This document shows, in pieces, positions 55,293 to 61,287 of a stretch of 61,287 nucleotides of DNA. Each line of letters starts with the position of its first letter. The first letter of the stretch is position 1. The notes under the pieces are model-generated. The model was given only the letters and a program-made list of their open reading frames with translations, was not told the origin of the DNA and did not search any database. The position numbers and the translations under genes were made by a program. The DNA is from Xenorhabdus vietnamensis (GTDB lineage: Bacteria > Pseudomonadota > Gammaproteobacteria > Enterobacterales > Enterobacteriaceae), in NCBI RefSeq assembly GCF_002127535.1, contig NZ_MUBJ01000024.1, positions 1 to 61,287 on the forward strand, read 5' to 3'.

Positions 55293-55760
55293 TTAAATTG
55301 CTTTTTTTACAACCCTACACTGGTAGCTTTCTCCACCATGCTCAGTGACAGAATAGCTCACGGCACCACCAGTAAGTCGGTTGATGGCTACGTTCTGCAT
55401 CGTGCGCCATTCATCTCCACGAGACCACTCTATGCGATATTGTATTTGTTCATCTGTGACTACAGGATTTACTACACGGAAATTGGTTGAATCCCGACCT
55501 TGTGACTCTCCGTCTTCCCAAACAATCACAAGACCAGTCCAATTCGCATTTTTGCCATTTTTCACACAGTTTGTACCTGAAAACTCAGGCCAGCCTTTAA
55601 CATCAAAACAAAGGGTATTTGGATCGGATAAATAAAGCGAAGGCCAAATAGATGTAATTGAATGCTCAGGGGATTCGTTTTCACAAATAATAGGAGACGC
55701 AGAAAATGCCATTACAGGCACTGATAGCATTAATGCAGCAAAACTCTTTAAATATTTCAT
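55293..55760 (-). CDS. Small secreted protein of unknown function
   Basis: 155 aa with a signal peptide (about 1-21, KYLKSFAALMLSVPVMAFSA) and five later cysteines (CEN, CFD, NCVKN, YQCRV and similar) that could form disulfides in the periplasm or outside. WP and WE motifs suggest a beta-rich fold. It is one of several secreted small proteins here. No family recognised. Confidence 0.6.
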   Translation of the reverse strand: MKYLKSFAALMLSVPVMAFSASPIICENESPEHSITSIWPSLYLSDPNTLCFDVKGWPEFSGTNCVKNGKNANWTGLVIVWEDGESQGRDSTNFRVVNPVVTDEQIQYRIEWSRGDEWRTMQNVAINRLTGGAVSYSVTEHGGESYQCRVVKKAI

Positions 55761-55842
55761 TTAATTCGACTCAGTTAATAACACATTCTTGAAGGAAATA
55801 AACTTCATATGCAATGGTTAGCATTACCAATAGAACAGCCCC

Positions 55843-56217
55843 TTACAGGACTGTCTTTGTTGGTTTTATCAGGACATCTGCGGGAATACCGAACATACCG
55901 TGTAAGTTGCGGATCATGGGTAATGTCAAATTACGCTTACGGTTCAGAACCTCATAAACGCGGTTCGATTTACCGATAGCTGGTTCCAAGTCTTTAACCG
56001 TCAGGCCGGATTGCTCCATTCTGAATTTGATAGCCTCAATGGGGTCTGGCGGGTCGATTGGGTAATGCTCTGCTTCATAGGCTTCAATCAGCAGCACCAT
56101 AATTTCCATAAAATCAAATTCAGGCGTGCCAATTTCTGGCTGATTATCAAACAGCGGAGCGATGGCTTTTAATGCTTCTTGATAGTCTTGTTCGGTTCTA
56201 ATGGGTTTAATGTTCAT
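55843..56217 (-). CDS. higA: HigA-type antitoxin
   Basis: 124 aa. The C-terminal helix-turn-helix (about 65-120, MEQSGLTVKDLEPAIGKSNRVYEVLNRKRNLTLPMIRNLHGMFGIPADVLI) is the HigA DNA-binding fold; the acidic N-terminal 60 residues probably bind the toxin. 3 bp after higB, in the toxin-first order typical of higBA. Confidence 0.9.
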   Translation of the reverse strand: MNIKPIRTEQDYQEALKAIAPLFDNQPEIGTPEFDFMEIMVLLIEAYEAEHYPIDPPDPIEAIKFRMEQSGLTVKDLEPAIGKSNRVYEVLNRKRNLTLPMIRNLHGMFGIPADVLIKPTKTVL

Positions 56218-56220
56218 GGT

Positions 56221-56523
56221 TTACTCCGGCTCTACAGTGTTGGCATCTACGACATCATATTGTTTATGCGTGCCGATAAATTTAATGTACACCCAGCCTG
56301 CGGGATAAAAGATAGAAACTATCAGGCGGTAATCGTTCCCTTTAATGTTAAATACCATGCGATTGTTTTTCAGTATGCTCACATTACGATATTGAGCCTT
56401 AATATCGGCTGGCGTCTTCCATAAGGCTTTTTTGGCCTCATCGAACCAAGCCCTTAGTGGTTGTTCTGCATCGGGATACTTTTCCCAAAACGCTTTAAGT
56501 GATGCAACGGATATTATTTTCAT
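56221..56523 (-). CDS. higB: HigB-type toxin (ribosome-dependent RNase)
   Basis: 100 aa of the HigB_toxin family: SVASLKAFWEKYPDAEQPLRAWFDEAKKALWKTPADIKAQYRNVSILKNNRMVFNIKGNDYRLIVSIFY...VYIKFIGTHKQYDVVDA. HigB cleaves mRNA at the ribosome when unopposed. Appears intact and in operon with higA. Confidence 0.92.
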   Translation of the reverse strand: MKIISVASLKAFWEKYPDAEQPLRAWFDEAKKALWKTPADIKAQYRNVSILKNNRMVFNIKGNDYRLIVSIFYPAGWVYIKFIGTHKQYDVVDANTVEPE

Positions 56524-56653
56524 AATTTAATTGTAGTCCCATTTTGGGACTCTGCAAGTGACAGTACGGTTTTTGGGGCCAATTCATCACGGTTTTTTTG
56601 TGATTGTTTTTAATAAGCAACTGTTATGCTTACTGAAAAAATGTGAGGATGTT

Positions 56654-57073
56654 ATGAAAAAGCTACTAATAGCATGTACAGCGCTTGCCTTGACAGGATG
56701 CGGTGATAACCACAGTGAATTTAATGGCGTGTATATCTGCAAAATAGGTCAGATAGTTAATTCTGAGGTAGTGAAACAAGGAAGTGAATATTCTTTCCCG
56801 CTGGTGGCAGTGAAAACCAAGATGACTTTTAAAAATGGAGTGATGACCATTCACGGAATGAAATCAGGTGATTATGTTGGGCATGAGATGGCCCTGACTG
56901 CTGCACCAGTCACACCGGATGGCAGGAAGATCATGTCAGAGAGAGAGTTTCAATATGATGATGGTGAATTTAGTGAAAGCTTTTTCCCTAAATACGCTAT
57001 AGCTACACTTTCGGTTGGCAGCCCACGTGACGGCATAATGCAGCAATTAACTAACTGCAAGAAAGAGCAATAA
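56654..57073 (+). CDS. Putative lipoprotein
   Basis: 139 aa. Lipobox LTGC (cysteine at residue 16) after a short signal, then a beta-rich polar domain (EFNGVYICKIGQIVNSEVV...KTKMTFKNGVMTIHG). The ATG at 56654 follows GAGGATG; the longer in-frame start would add 32 unrelated residues. Terminator at 57096-57114. No family recognised. Confidence 0.7.
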   Translation: MKKLLIACTALALTGCGDNHSEFNGVYICKIGQIVNSEVVKQGSEYSFPLVAVKTKMTFKNGVMTIHGMKSGDYVGHEMALTAAPVTPDGRKIMSEREFQYDDGEFSESFFPKYAIATLSVGSPRDGIMQQLTNCKKEQ

Positions 57074-57095
57074 TAATTTTCCTGAAAGTCGAAAC

Positions 57096-57114
57096 AGCCC
57101 CTTACGGGGCTTTT
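57096..57114 (+). terminator. Terminator after the lipoprotein gene
   Basis: AGCCCC-TTAC-GGGGCT followed by TTT. Confidence 0.75.
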
Positions 57115-57203
57115 ACTATCCAAATTCTCCAGTCGTACGCCATTGACTTATACGATAAGAGTGCTATTATCATTTTATACATACACCAATGGCGTACTGA
57201 AAT

Positions 57204-57535
57204 ATGATATTCATTGAGACCTCTATATTCACCGAAGACTGTAAAGAGCTGTAAAGAGCTGTAAAGAGCTGTAAAGAGCTGATGAATATCGCGAGTTTCA
57301 GCAATATCTTGCAGACAATCTCGCTTCAGGTGATGTTATCCAGCACATTGGGGGCTTACGTAAAGTTAGATGGGCATCCAGAGGTAAAGGTAAACGTGGC
57401 GGTGTACGCGTCATTTATTATCACAAGGTCGATGTCTCACATATAAGACTGTTGCTGATTTATAAAAAAGGCATTAAAGATGACCTTAGCGAGTCAGAAA
57501 AGAAAGTCTTGAGAGCATTAAATGAGGGATGGTAA
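57204..57535 (+). pseudogene. RelE/HigB-like toxin gene broken by 10-bp repeats
   Basis: The ATG at 57204 opens IFIETSIFTEDCKEL and then stops at a TAA in the first repeat. Past the repeats another frame gives the rest of a RelE-family toxin: DEYREFQQYLADNLASGDVIQHIGGLRKVRWASRGKGKRGGVRVIYYH...IRLLLIYKKG..DDLSESEKKVLRALNEGW, ending at 57535 beside the antitoxin start. The four TGTAAAGAGC copies close all three frames, so no full-length toxin can be made. Confidence 0.8.
57240..57279. repeat. Four tandem copies of TGTAAAGAGC
   Basis: Perfect 10-bp unit at 57240, 57250, 57260 and 57270 within the toxin pseudogene. Confidence 0.97.
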
Positions 57536-57537
57536 CA

Positions 57538-57828
57538 ATGGATAGCAAATTATTTTCCAGACTCACTGAAAGCATGACACAGATGAACGAAATCATGAAT
57601 GGCGAACGTGCTGCTTCTCGTGAAACAACTATTGAGGCAGTGAAGGTAAAAAACATTCGTCAGATAACCGGCTTAAGCCAAGCGGGATTTGCTAAATTAA
57701 TCTCTGTTAACGTTGGAACCCTTCGCAATTGGGAGCAAGGGCGAAGAGAGCCAACCGGACCAGCCAAGGCTCTGTTAAAGGCAATAGAGAAAGATCCGCT
57801 TCATGTCTTAAAGGCGTTATCTATGTAG
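57538..57828 (+). CDS. HTH antitoxin (NadS/HigA2 type) of the broken toxin
   Basis: 96 aa with an XRE-type helix-turn-helix (about 40-90, VKNIRQITGLSQAGFAKLISVNVGTLRNWEQGRREPTGPAKALL). The toxin remnant's stop lies immediately upstream; an alternative start at 57529 overlaps it. With the toxin dead, the gene may persist as an orphan regulator or protect against a related toxin. Terminator at 57835-57855. Confidence 0.85.
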   Translation: MDSKLFSRLTESMTQMNEIMNGERAASRETTIEAVKVKNIRQITGLSQAGFAKLISVNVGTLRNWEQGRREPTGPAKALLKAIEKDPLHVLKALSM

Positions 57829-58263
57829 CTTACGAAGCCCCATCACGGGGCTTTTCATTTCGACCAATTGTATGGCCTTCCACACAAGGAAATTTAGTTA
57901 AAAAGGTTCTTTACGTTCGATAAAATTTATTGACAGTTGACAGCGGGATAAAGTAATGACCTTGAAATAATTTAGTATCTGCATGAGTTAATTTGCACGA
58001 TTTTTATTGTAAATTGGATTTTTATCCTGTTTTATTTATCATGATGGATTTTTTCACCAGAATGCTGGATTTTATCAATCAATAGGAAGTTATCTTCTGA
58101 TGATTGAGTAATTACTATTTATTTGCTGTTATCTTCTGTAATTGTGTCGATAAGTTGCATTAACTTCGCTTATCGTGCTCTCAATTCAAATGTTATAGCG
58201 TGCTATAATATTGCTCACGGGTTATGCATAATTTGGATTACTTTAGCTAGTTAAGGAGGGGAT
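57829..58263. other. Gene-free AT-rich stretch
   Basis: Starts with a terminator (AAGCCCC-ATCAC-GGGGCTT, 57835-57853, plus TT). The rest is AT-rich with no convincing reading frame; an AAGGAGG ribosome site near 58253 belongs to the next gene. Confidence 0.5.
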
Positions 58264-58488
58264 ATGAGTAAACTATTTAGACTAATACTTAAGGCAATCC
58301 TGTCCCCAGAGAAGATTGTTAAAGATACGCTGATCGATAAAAATCAGGTTGATCAAGTTGAGATTAACACCAAAGATAGGTTTTTTGTCAATAAAGATGG
58401 TTCAATAGCCTTAAACCCCAACAATGAAGAAGTACAGAAAGCATTTGCAGCCAACATAGAGAAGTTACACTCGATCAGAAAAGGATAG
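58264..58488 (+). CDS. Hypothetical 74-aa protein
   Basis: Short, charged protein with no signal peptide (SKLFRLILKAILSPEKIVKDTLIDKNQVDQVEINTKDRF). AAGGAGG precedes the ATG. It ends 4 bp before the next gene, suggesting a two- or three-gene operon with the membrane protein that follows. Not recognised. Confidence 0.55.
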   Translation: MSKLFRLILKAILSPEKIVKDTLIDKNQVDQVEINTKDRFFVNKDGSIALNPNNEEVQKAFAANIEKLHSIRKG

Positions 58489-58492
58489 CTCT

Positions 58493-59299
58493 ATGTGGGC
58501 TTTCATCATAGTTTTTGTTCTTATATGTGGGTATTACTATGTTGATACCCACTTACCTTCCAAATACAAACTCAATAAATCAGTGGGCTGGAGTGCATAC
58601 TTTTGCGTTGGCGCGAAAGGGGTTGAATTCCTAATCGCAGGGGTTATTCTCGCTGCCGTAATTGTCTTTTATTTGTATTTAGTGATGTTTGTTTTGAATA
58701 TCCTGCATTATTTAGGGGTCGAGTATAAGCTATTTACGTTCACTGGTGATATTCTGTCTCAGTGAATTTTTGGGGTTAGCTTTTTTTCTGCTTTATGCCT
58801 AGGCTGCATGGTCTTTGTGAGCTTTAAGCGAACATATCAAGTAGAAAAACATAATAACGACTTAGAAAAAAGAATTGAGTATTTTAGAGAAATAGCAAAA
58901 GACAGTTCAATTGAGGGTGTATTACTGGAATCAGTAGATAGGATTGATGAGGGGCTTCTCATTCTAGTGACTCTCAAATCCAGAAAAGTGTACGTTGGAA
59001 TGCTTGATATTGCCAGATTTGAAGGAATGGATACCAATACCTTAGTATTGATTCCATTCATGTCTGGTTATAGGGATAAAGACACATTAACCTTTGTTAT
59101 TGACCATGATTATGCGGAACATTACAGAAAAGAGGGAATAACCCTTACATCTGAACCATTATCGGTTTATCAATTTAGGCATGTGTTACCATTTGAGCAG
59201 ATAGAGTCCTTTTCTCTGTTTGATTTCAATACCTATGAAAAATTTCAGGTTGCTAAAAAAGAAAAACAGGTGCAGAAAGAAAACAAAGAAAATAATTAG
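58493..59299 (+). pseudogene. Membrane protein gene interrupted by an in-frame TGA
   Basis: The part before the TGA (58493-58765) encodes 90 aa with two membrane spans (about 2-18 and 45-72). The same frame continues after TGA at 58763-58765 with IFGVSFFSALCLGCMVFVSF, a third membrane span, then the hydrophilic domain from 58808 (MVFVSFKRTYQVEKHNNDLEKRIEYF...ESFSLFDF). The halves thus read as one protein of about 268 residues. Either a nonsense mutation split it, or the stop is read through. The second half has its own ATG at 58808 but no good ribosome site. Terminator at 59318-59339. Confidence 0.65.
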
Positions 59300-59612
59300 C
59301 AATCTACTTTACAACCCAACCCGCTTCGGCGGGTTTTTTAACACCCAAACTTAGCCGCCATTAAAGTGTCCAATATAAGGAGTTCACTTCACAGTGCGGT
59401 TTTTTATCAGCACCAAACTTTGAATTTACAACTCACTGAATCGCGCACTCGACCAATAGACAGATTTTATAATACGCAACCATATTTTAATGCGTATTAA
59501 TTCTGCTAATAGTTATTCAATTGAGATAAGAATCTGACCTCAGTAATATTAACTGGCAATTTAGTAGTAAGATGAAATTACCTTTATTAATAAATAATTA
59601 AGTGAGGGATTT
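59300..59612. other. Gene-free stretch with terminator
   Basis: AACCCGC-TTCG-GCGGGTT at 59318-59335 followed by a T-run ends the upstream operon. The rest (59340-59612) is AT-rich with no gene; AAGTGAGGG before 59613 is a ribosome site for the next gene. Confidence 0.55.
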
Positions 59613-60380
59613 ATGTCTGAAATTAATAAGCTGGATAATAAACAATGTCCGTTTAATCCTGACCAATATAATATTGACAATGACAATATTACTGTACCAG
59701 TAGGTTCTTTCGCATGGGCATTGAGTCAAATATTTTTAGGGAAACAAGTATATCGTAGTGACTGGAATGTACCTAAAGAGCACATGCGCCTTGCCCATGA
59801 ATCGGAATCTAATAATGGCGAAGGTGGAGGGGGCCCTTATATTGAGAAGAGTGATAAAGATGGCTATTGGTATCCTTGGAGACCAACACAAGAAGAGTTG
59901 CAAGGGAGCCTGATGGCTTGTGATTGGAAGTTGTTAAAATCTGAGCAAAAACCAAAGCCAGATAATTGCATGCTGTCTTTTGATCTTGAAGTAGGAACGA
60001 ACAATGCTGAGCTTTGGAAAGAATGGGGATATGGAATTGCTGACAGTGAGTATGGCTCGTTAACTAACCTTGAAAATAAGGTGGATATTGCGAAATTTTC
60101 AGAATTTTTAAGTGATTGGGATGACAATATAGGTTTTGTAGTTTCATCTGATACCAATCAAGAAGGTTACCAGATGCAAAAATTATTTCAAAAAGATCTT
60201 ACTGTCATTGCTGGTGGTGTGCATTATCACCTTGGAAGTGCTATAGAAAACGATGGCAGACAAAGATCATACGAATATTCAGGTGTTTATGGTTCTGATA
60301 ACTATGATGTAAAGAAATTTGCTACCCTACTGCAACAAAACGTAGGTAATACACTGCATTTTTGCTTCAACTGGAAATAA
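59613..60380 (+). CDS. Tad2-like (DUF2829) N-terminal domain protein
   Basis: 255 aa, apparently cytoplasmic. Residues about 31-109 match the pattern of DUF2829, the family containing Thoeris anti-defence protein Tad2: a helix with a G-K-x-V-x-R-x-x-W core (SFAWALSQIFLGKQVYRSDWN), then PYIEKSDKDG and an ending PWRPTQEELQGSLMACDW that fits the family's PW.PSQ.D..A.DW. The C-terminal half (about 116-255) is an extra domain I do not recognise, starting NCMLSFDLEVGTNNAELWKEWG and ending LHFCFNWK. Tad2 sequesters signalling cyclic nucleotides of Thoeris. Low GC and island context suggest transfer. Terminators follow (60406-60430). Confidence 0.68.
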   Translation: MSEINKLDNKQCPFNPDQYNIDNDNITVPVGSFAWALSQIFLGKQVYRSDWNVPKEHMRLAHESESNNGEGGGGPYIEKSDKDGYWYPWRPTQEELQGSLMACDWKLLKSEQKPKPDNCMLSFDLEVGTNNAELWKEWGYGIADSEYGSLTNLENKVDIAKFSEFLSDWDDNIGFVVSSDTNQEGYQMQKLFQKDLTVIAGGVHYHLGSAIENDGRQRSYEYSGVYGSDNYDVKKFATLLQQNVGNTLHFCFNWK

Positions 60381-60405
60381 TTCTCCAAATCTACATTCTG
60401 AATCC

Positions 60406-60430
60406 AAGGCTGCGCTCTGCGTGGCCTTTT
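60406..60430 (+). terminator. Terminator after the Tad2-like gene
   Basis: AAGGC pairs with GCCTT and is followed by TTTCTTT; a second small hairpin (GCCGC/GCGG plus T-run) lies at 60439-60459. Confidence 0.5.
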
Positions 60431-60481
60431 CTTTATCTGCCGCCTTGTGCGGTTTTTTTACGTCCAAAAAATGAGGCTTCT

Positions 60482-61030
60482 ATGTTCGGAATGCCAGATA
60501 TACCTAACTGGAAGGGTATCCCTAACGCCGCACTGGACGCGGGAATCAGTCTTGGTGGTGCGGCACTGATAAATACATTGTTCGGCAATTACTGGGGCAT
60601 ATTCAATCAATATGGAATTCCCCTTCTGCTCGCTGATAATGTGATATCACTACAATACCAGAACCAATATCGGGTAGTGAGTGCGCCGATAGAAAATGGC
60701 TCATTTGCTAGTTATAACAAAGTGGGTGACCCGTACAAAGTTACTGTTCAGCTCACAAAAGGCTCTGGCGGAACGCTGGAACGCGGCGCTTTCTTGTCTC
60801 AACTGGAAATTTTGGCGAAAAGTACCCTGAAATTTCACGTAGTCACGCCTGAGTTCGTCTACACCAATGCTGCTATCGTCGGCTACGATTTAGCGCGTGA
60901 GTCTAAAGATGGTGCGACGCTGCTCAAGGTGAATGTGCATCTGGAGGAAATCAGGGAAGTGAAGGTCAAATACGACAAAGAGGAAGTGAAAAACCCTGAT
61001 GATGCTAAGAAAAACCTCAGCTTTGTTTAA
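60482..61030 (+). CDS. Phage-like tail/baseplate protein, possibly truncated
   Basis: 182 aa from the ATG at 60482. A hydrophobic Gly/Ala segment (about 18-52) precedes a beta-rich region (PYKVTVQLTKGSGGTLERGAFLSQLEILAKSTLKFHVVTPEFVYTNAAIVGYDLARESKDGATLLKVNVHLEEIREVKVKY) that resembles small baseplate or tail proteins of myoviruses. The stop is 4 bp into the end of the IS982-type transposase gene, so the C-terminus may be altered by the insertion. No further phage gene is seen after it in the window. Confidence 0.5.
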   Translation: MFGMPDIPNWKGIPNAALDAGISLGGAALINTLFGNYWGIFNQYGIPLLLADNVISLQYQNQYRVVSAPIENGSFASYNKVGDPYKVTVQLTKGSGGTLERGAFLSQLEILAKSTLKFHVVTPEFVYTNAAIVGYDLARESKDGATLLKVNVHLEEIREVKVKYDKEEVKNPDDAKKNLSFV

Positions 61031-61287
61031 GCATTGCAATTTCATAGTCACGTAAACCTAAGCTCGGCTTTTTGGGTTGGAATGTATAAGCAATTAGCCC
61101 TGATACAACCTCCAGTAAAAAACCGACTACACTCCGATGTCTTGAATGTTCTATCTGAGAAATATTTTTCAATTGGTCATTCACTGTTTCTATTAAAAAA
61201 CGTTTTCTTAACATGGCCTTGTCCCAAAGCGATAAAAATTTGGCCTTCATATTACGGCGGACATTCGTGATCAATGTAATTCCTTCA
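61017..61287 (-). CDS. IS982-family transposase, C-terminal part
   Basis: About 90 codons open to the window edge: NVRRNMKAKFLSLWDKAMLRKRFLIETVNDQLKNISQIEHSRHRSV followed by LEVVSGLIAYTFQPKKPSLG. RF.IETV..QLK.I..IEH.RHRS is diagnostic of IS982-type DDE transposases. The stop overlaps the end of the phage-like gene, which shows that this IS inserted there. The rest lies beyond the window. Confidence 0.85.
   Translation of the reverse strand, partial: EGITLITNVRRNMKAKFLSLWDKAMLRKRFLIETVNDQLKNISQIEHSRHRSVVGFLLEVVSGLIAYTFQPKKPSLGLRDYEIAMLKQS

Noticed and set aside
57240..57279. CRISPR array
   Set aside because: Directly adjacent 10-bp repeats without spacers; no cas genes in the window.
58763..58765. 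Selenocysteine at the in-frame TGA
   Set aside because: No clear SECIS-like hairpin directly downstream and a membrane-span context that gives no redox role; nonsense mutation is more likely.

Overview
The window looks like a chromosomal segment of a low-to-moderate GC enterobacterium of the Morganellaceae, most likely Xenorhabdus or a close relative such as Photorhabdus. The host backbone has E. coli-type gene content and order (ssrA-smpB-ratA-rnfH-bamE-recN-nadK-grpE, then ung-grcA, srmB-yfiC, and rpoE-rseABC-lepAB-rnc-era-recO-pdxJ-acpS-yfhL). Protein identity to E. coli is high but clearly diverged, and nadB is missing between yfiC and rpoE. The genus assignment is inference.

Layout. (1) Positions 1-1997 hold the end of another mobile element: two small phage/satellite-type genes and an array of GGTAAC motifs with a 12-bp period that looks like an iteron origin. 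(2) Positions 1998-30638 are an essentially complete temperate P2-family prophage whose tail genes follow the HP1/K139 type, inserted in the 3' end of ssrA (tmRNA) and bounded by a 48-bp perfect repeat. It has leftward int and cI, rightward cox and replication genes, leftward ogr/portal/terminase, then a long rightward head, lysis and tail operon that includes a classical A AAA AAC frameshift site in the tail chaperone. Its right end carries accessory genes: hicAB and a PH/SHOCT-domain gene. (3) Positions 30594-51505 are conserved host genes with readable regulation: LexA boxes before recN, a heat-shock promoter before grpE, an FNR box before grcA, a sigma-E promoter and an RseD-like leader peptide before rpoE, and a long hairpin before rnc. 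One non-universal gene, a GHSLGGG lipase-like protein, sits between grcA and srmB. (4) Positions 51721-61287 are a decaying island behind an atypical tyrosine recombinase: an IS481-family element, several small secreted or lipoproteins, a HigBA system, a toxin gene broken by a 10-bp tandem repeat next to its intact antitoxin, a membrane-protein gene interrupted by an in-frame TGA, a protein with a Tad2-like (DUF2829) N-terminal domain, a phage-like protein and the end of an IS982-type transposase.

How the parts work together. The phage genes form a complete lysogeny, replication, packaging, tail and lysis programme. The host genes cover ribosome rescue (tmRNA/SmpB), the outer-membrane stress circuit (RpoE/RseA/RseB/RseC, BamE), DNA repair (RecN, RecO, Ung), heat shock (GrpE), translation and secretion (LepA, LepB) and RNA processing (Rnc, Era, SrmB). 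The right island holds defence, counter-defence and toxin-antitoxin cargo in several stages of decay. The most interesting candidates are the Tad2-like two-domain protein (59613-60380), the coding iteron array (625-795), the repeat-broken toxin (57204-57535) and the in-frame TGA (58763). All family names come from recognition of motifs and sequence, since no database search could be run.
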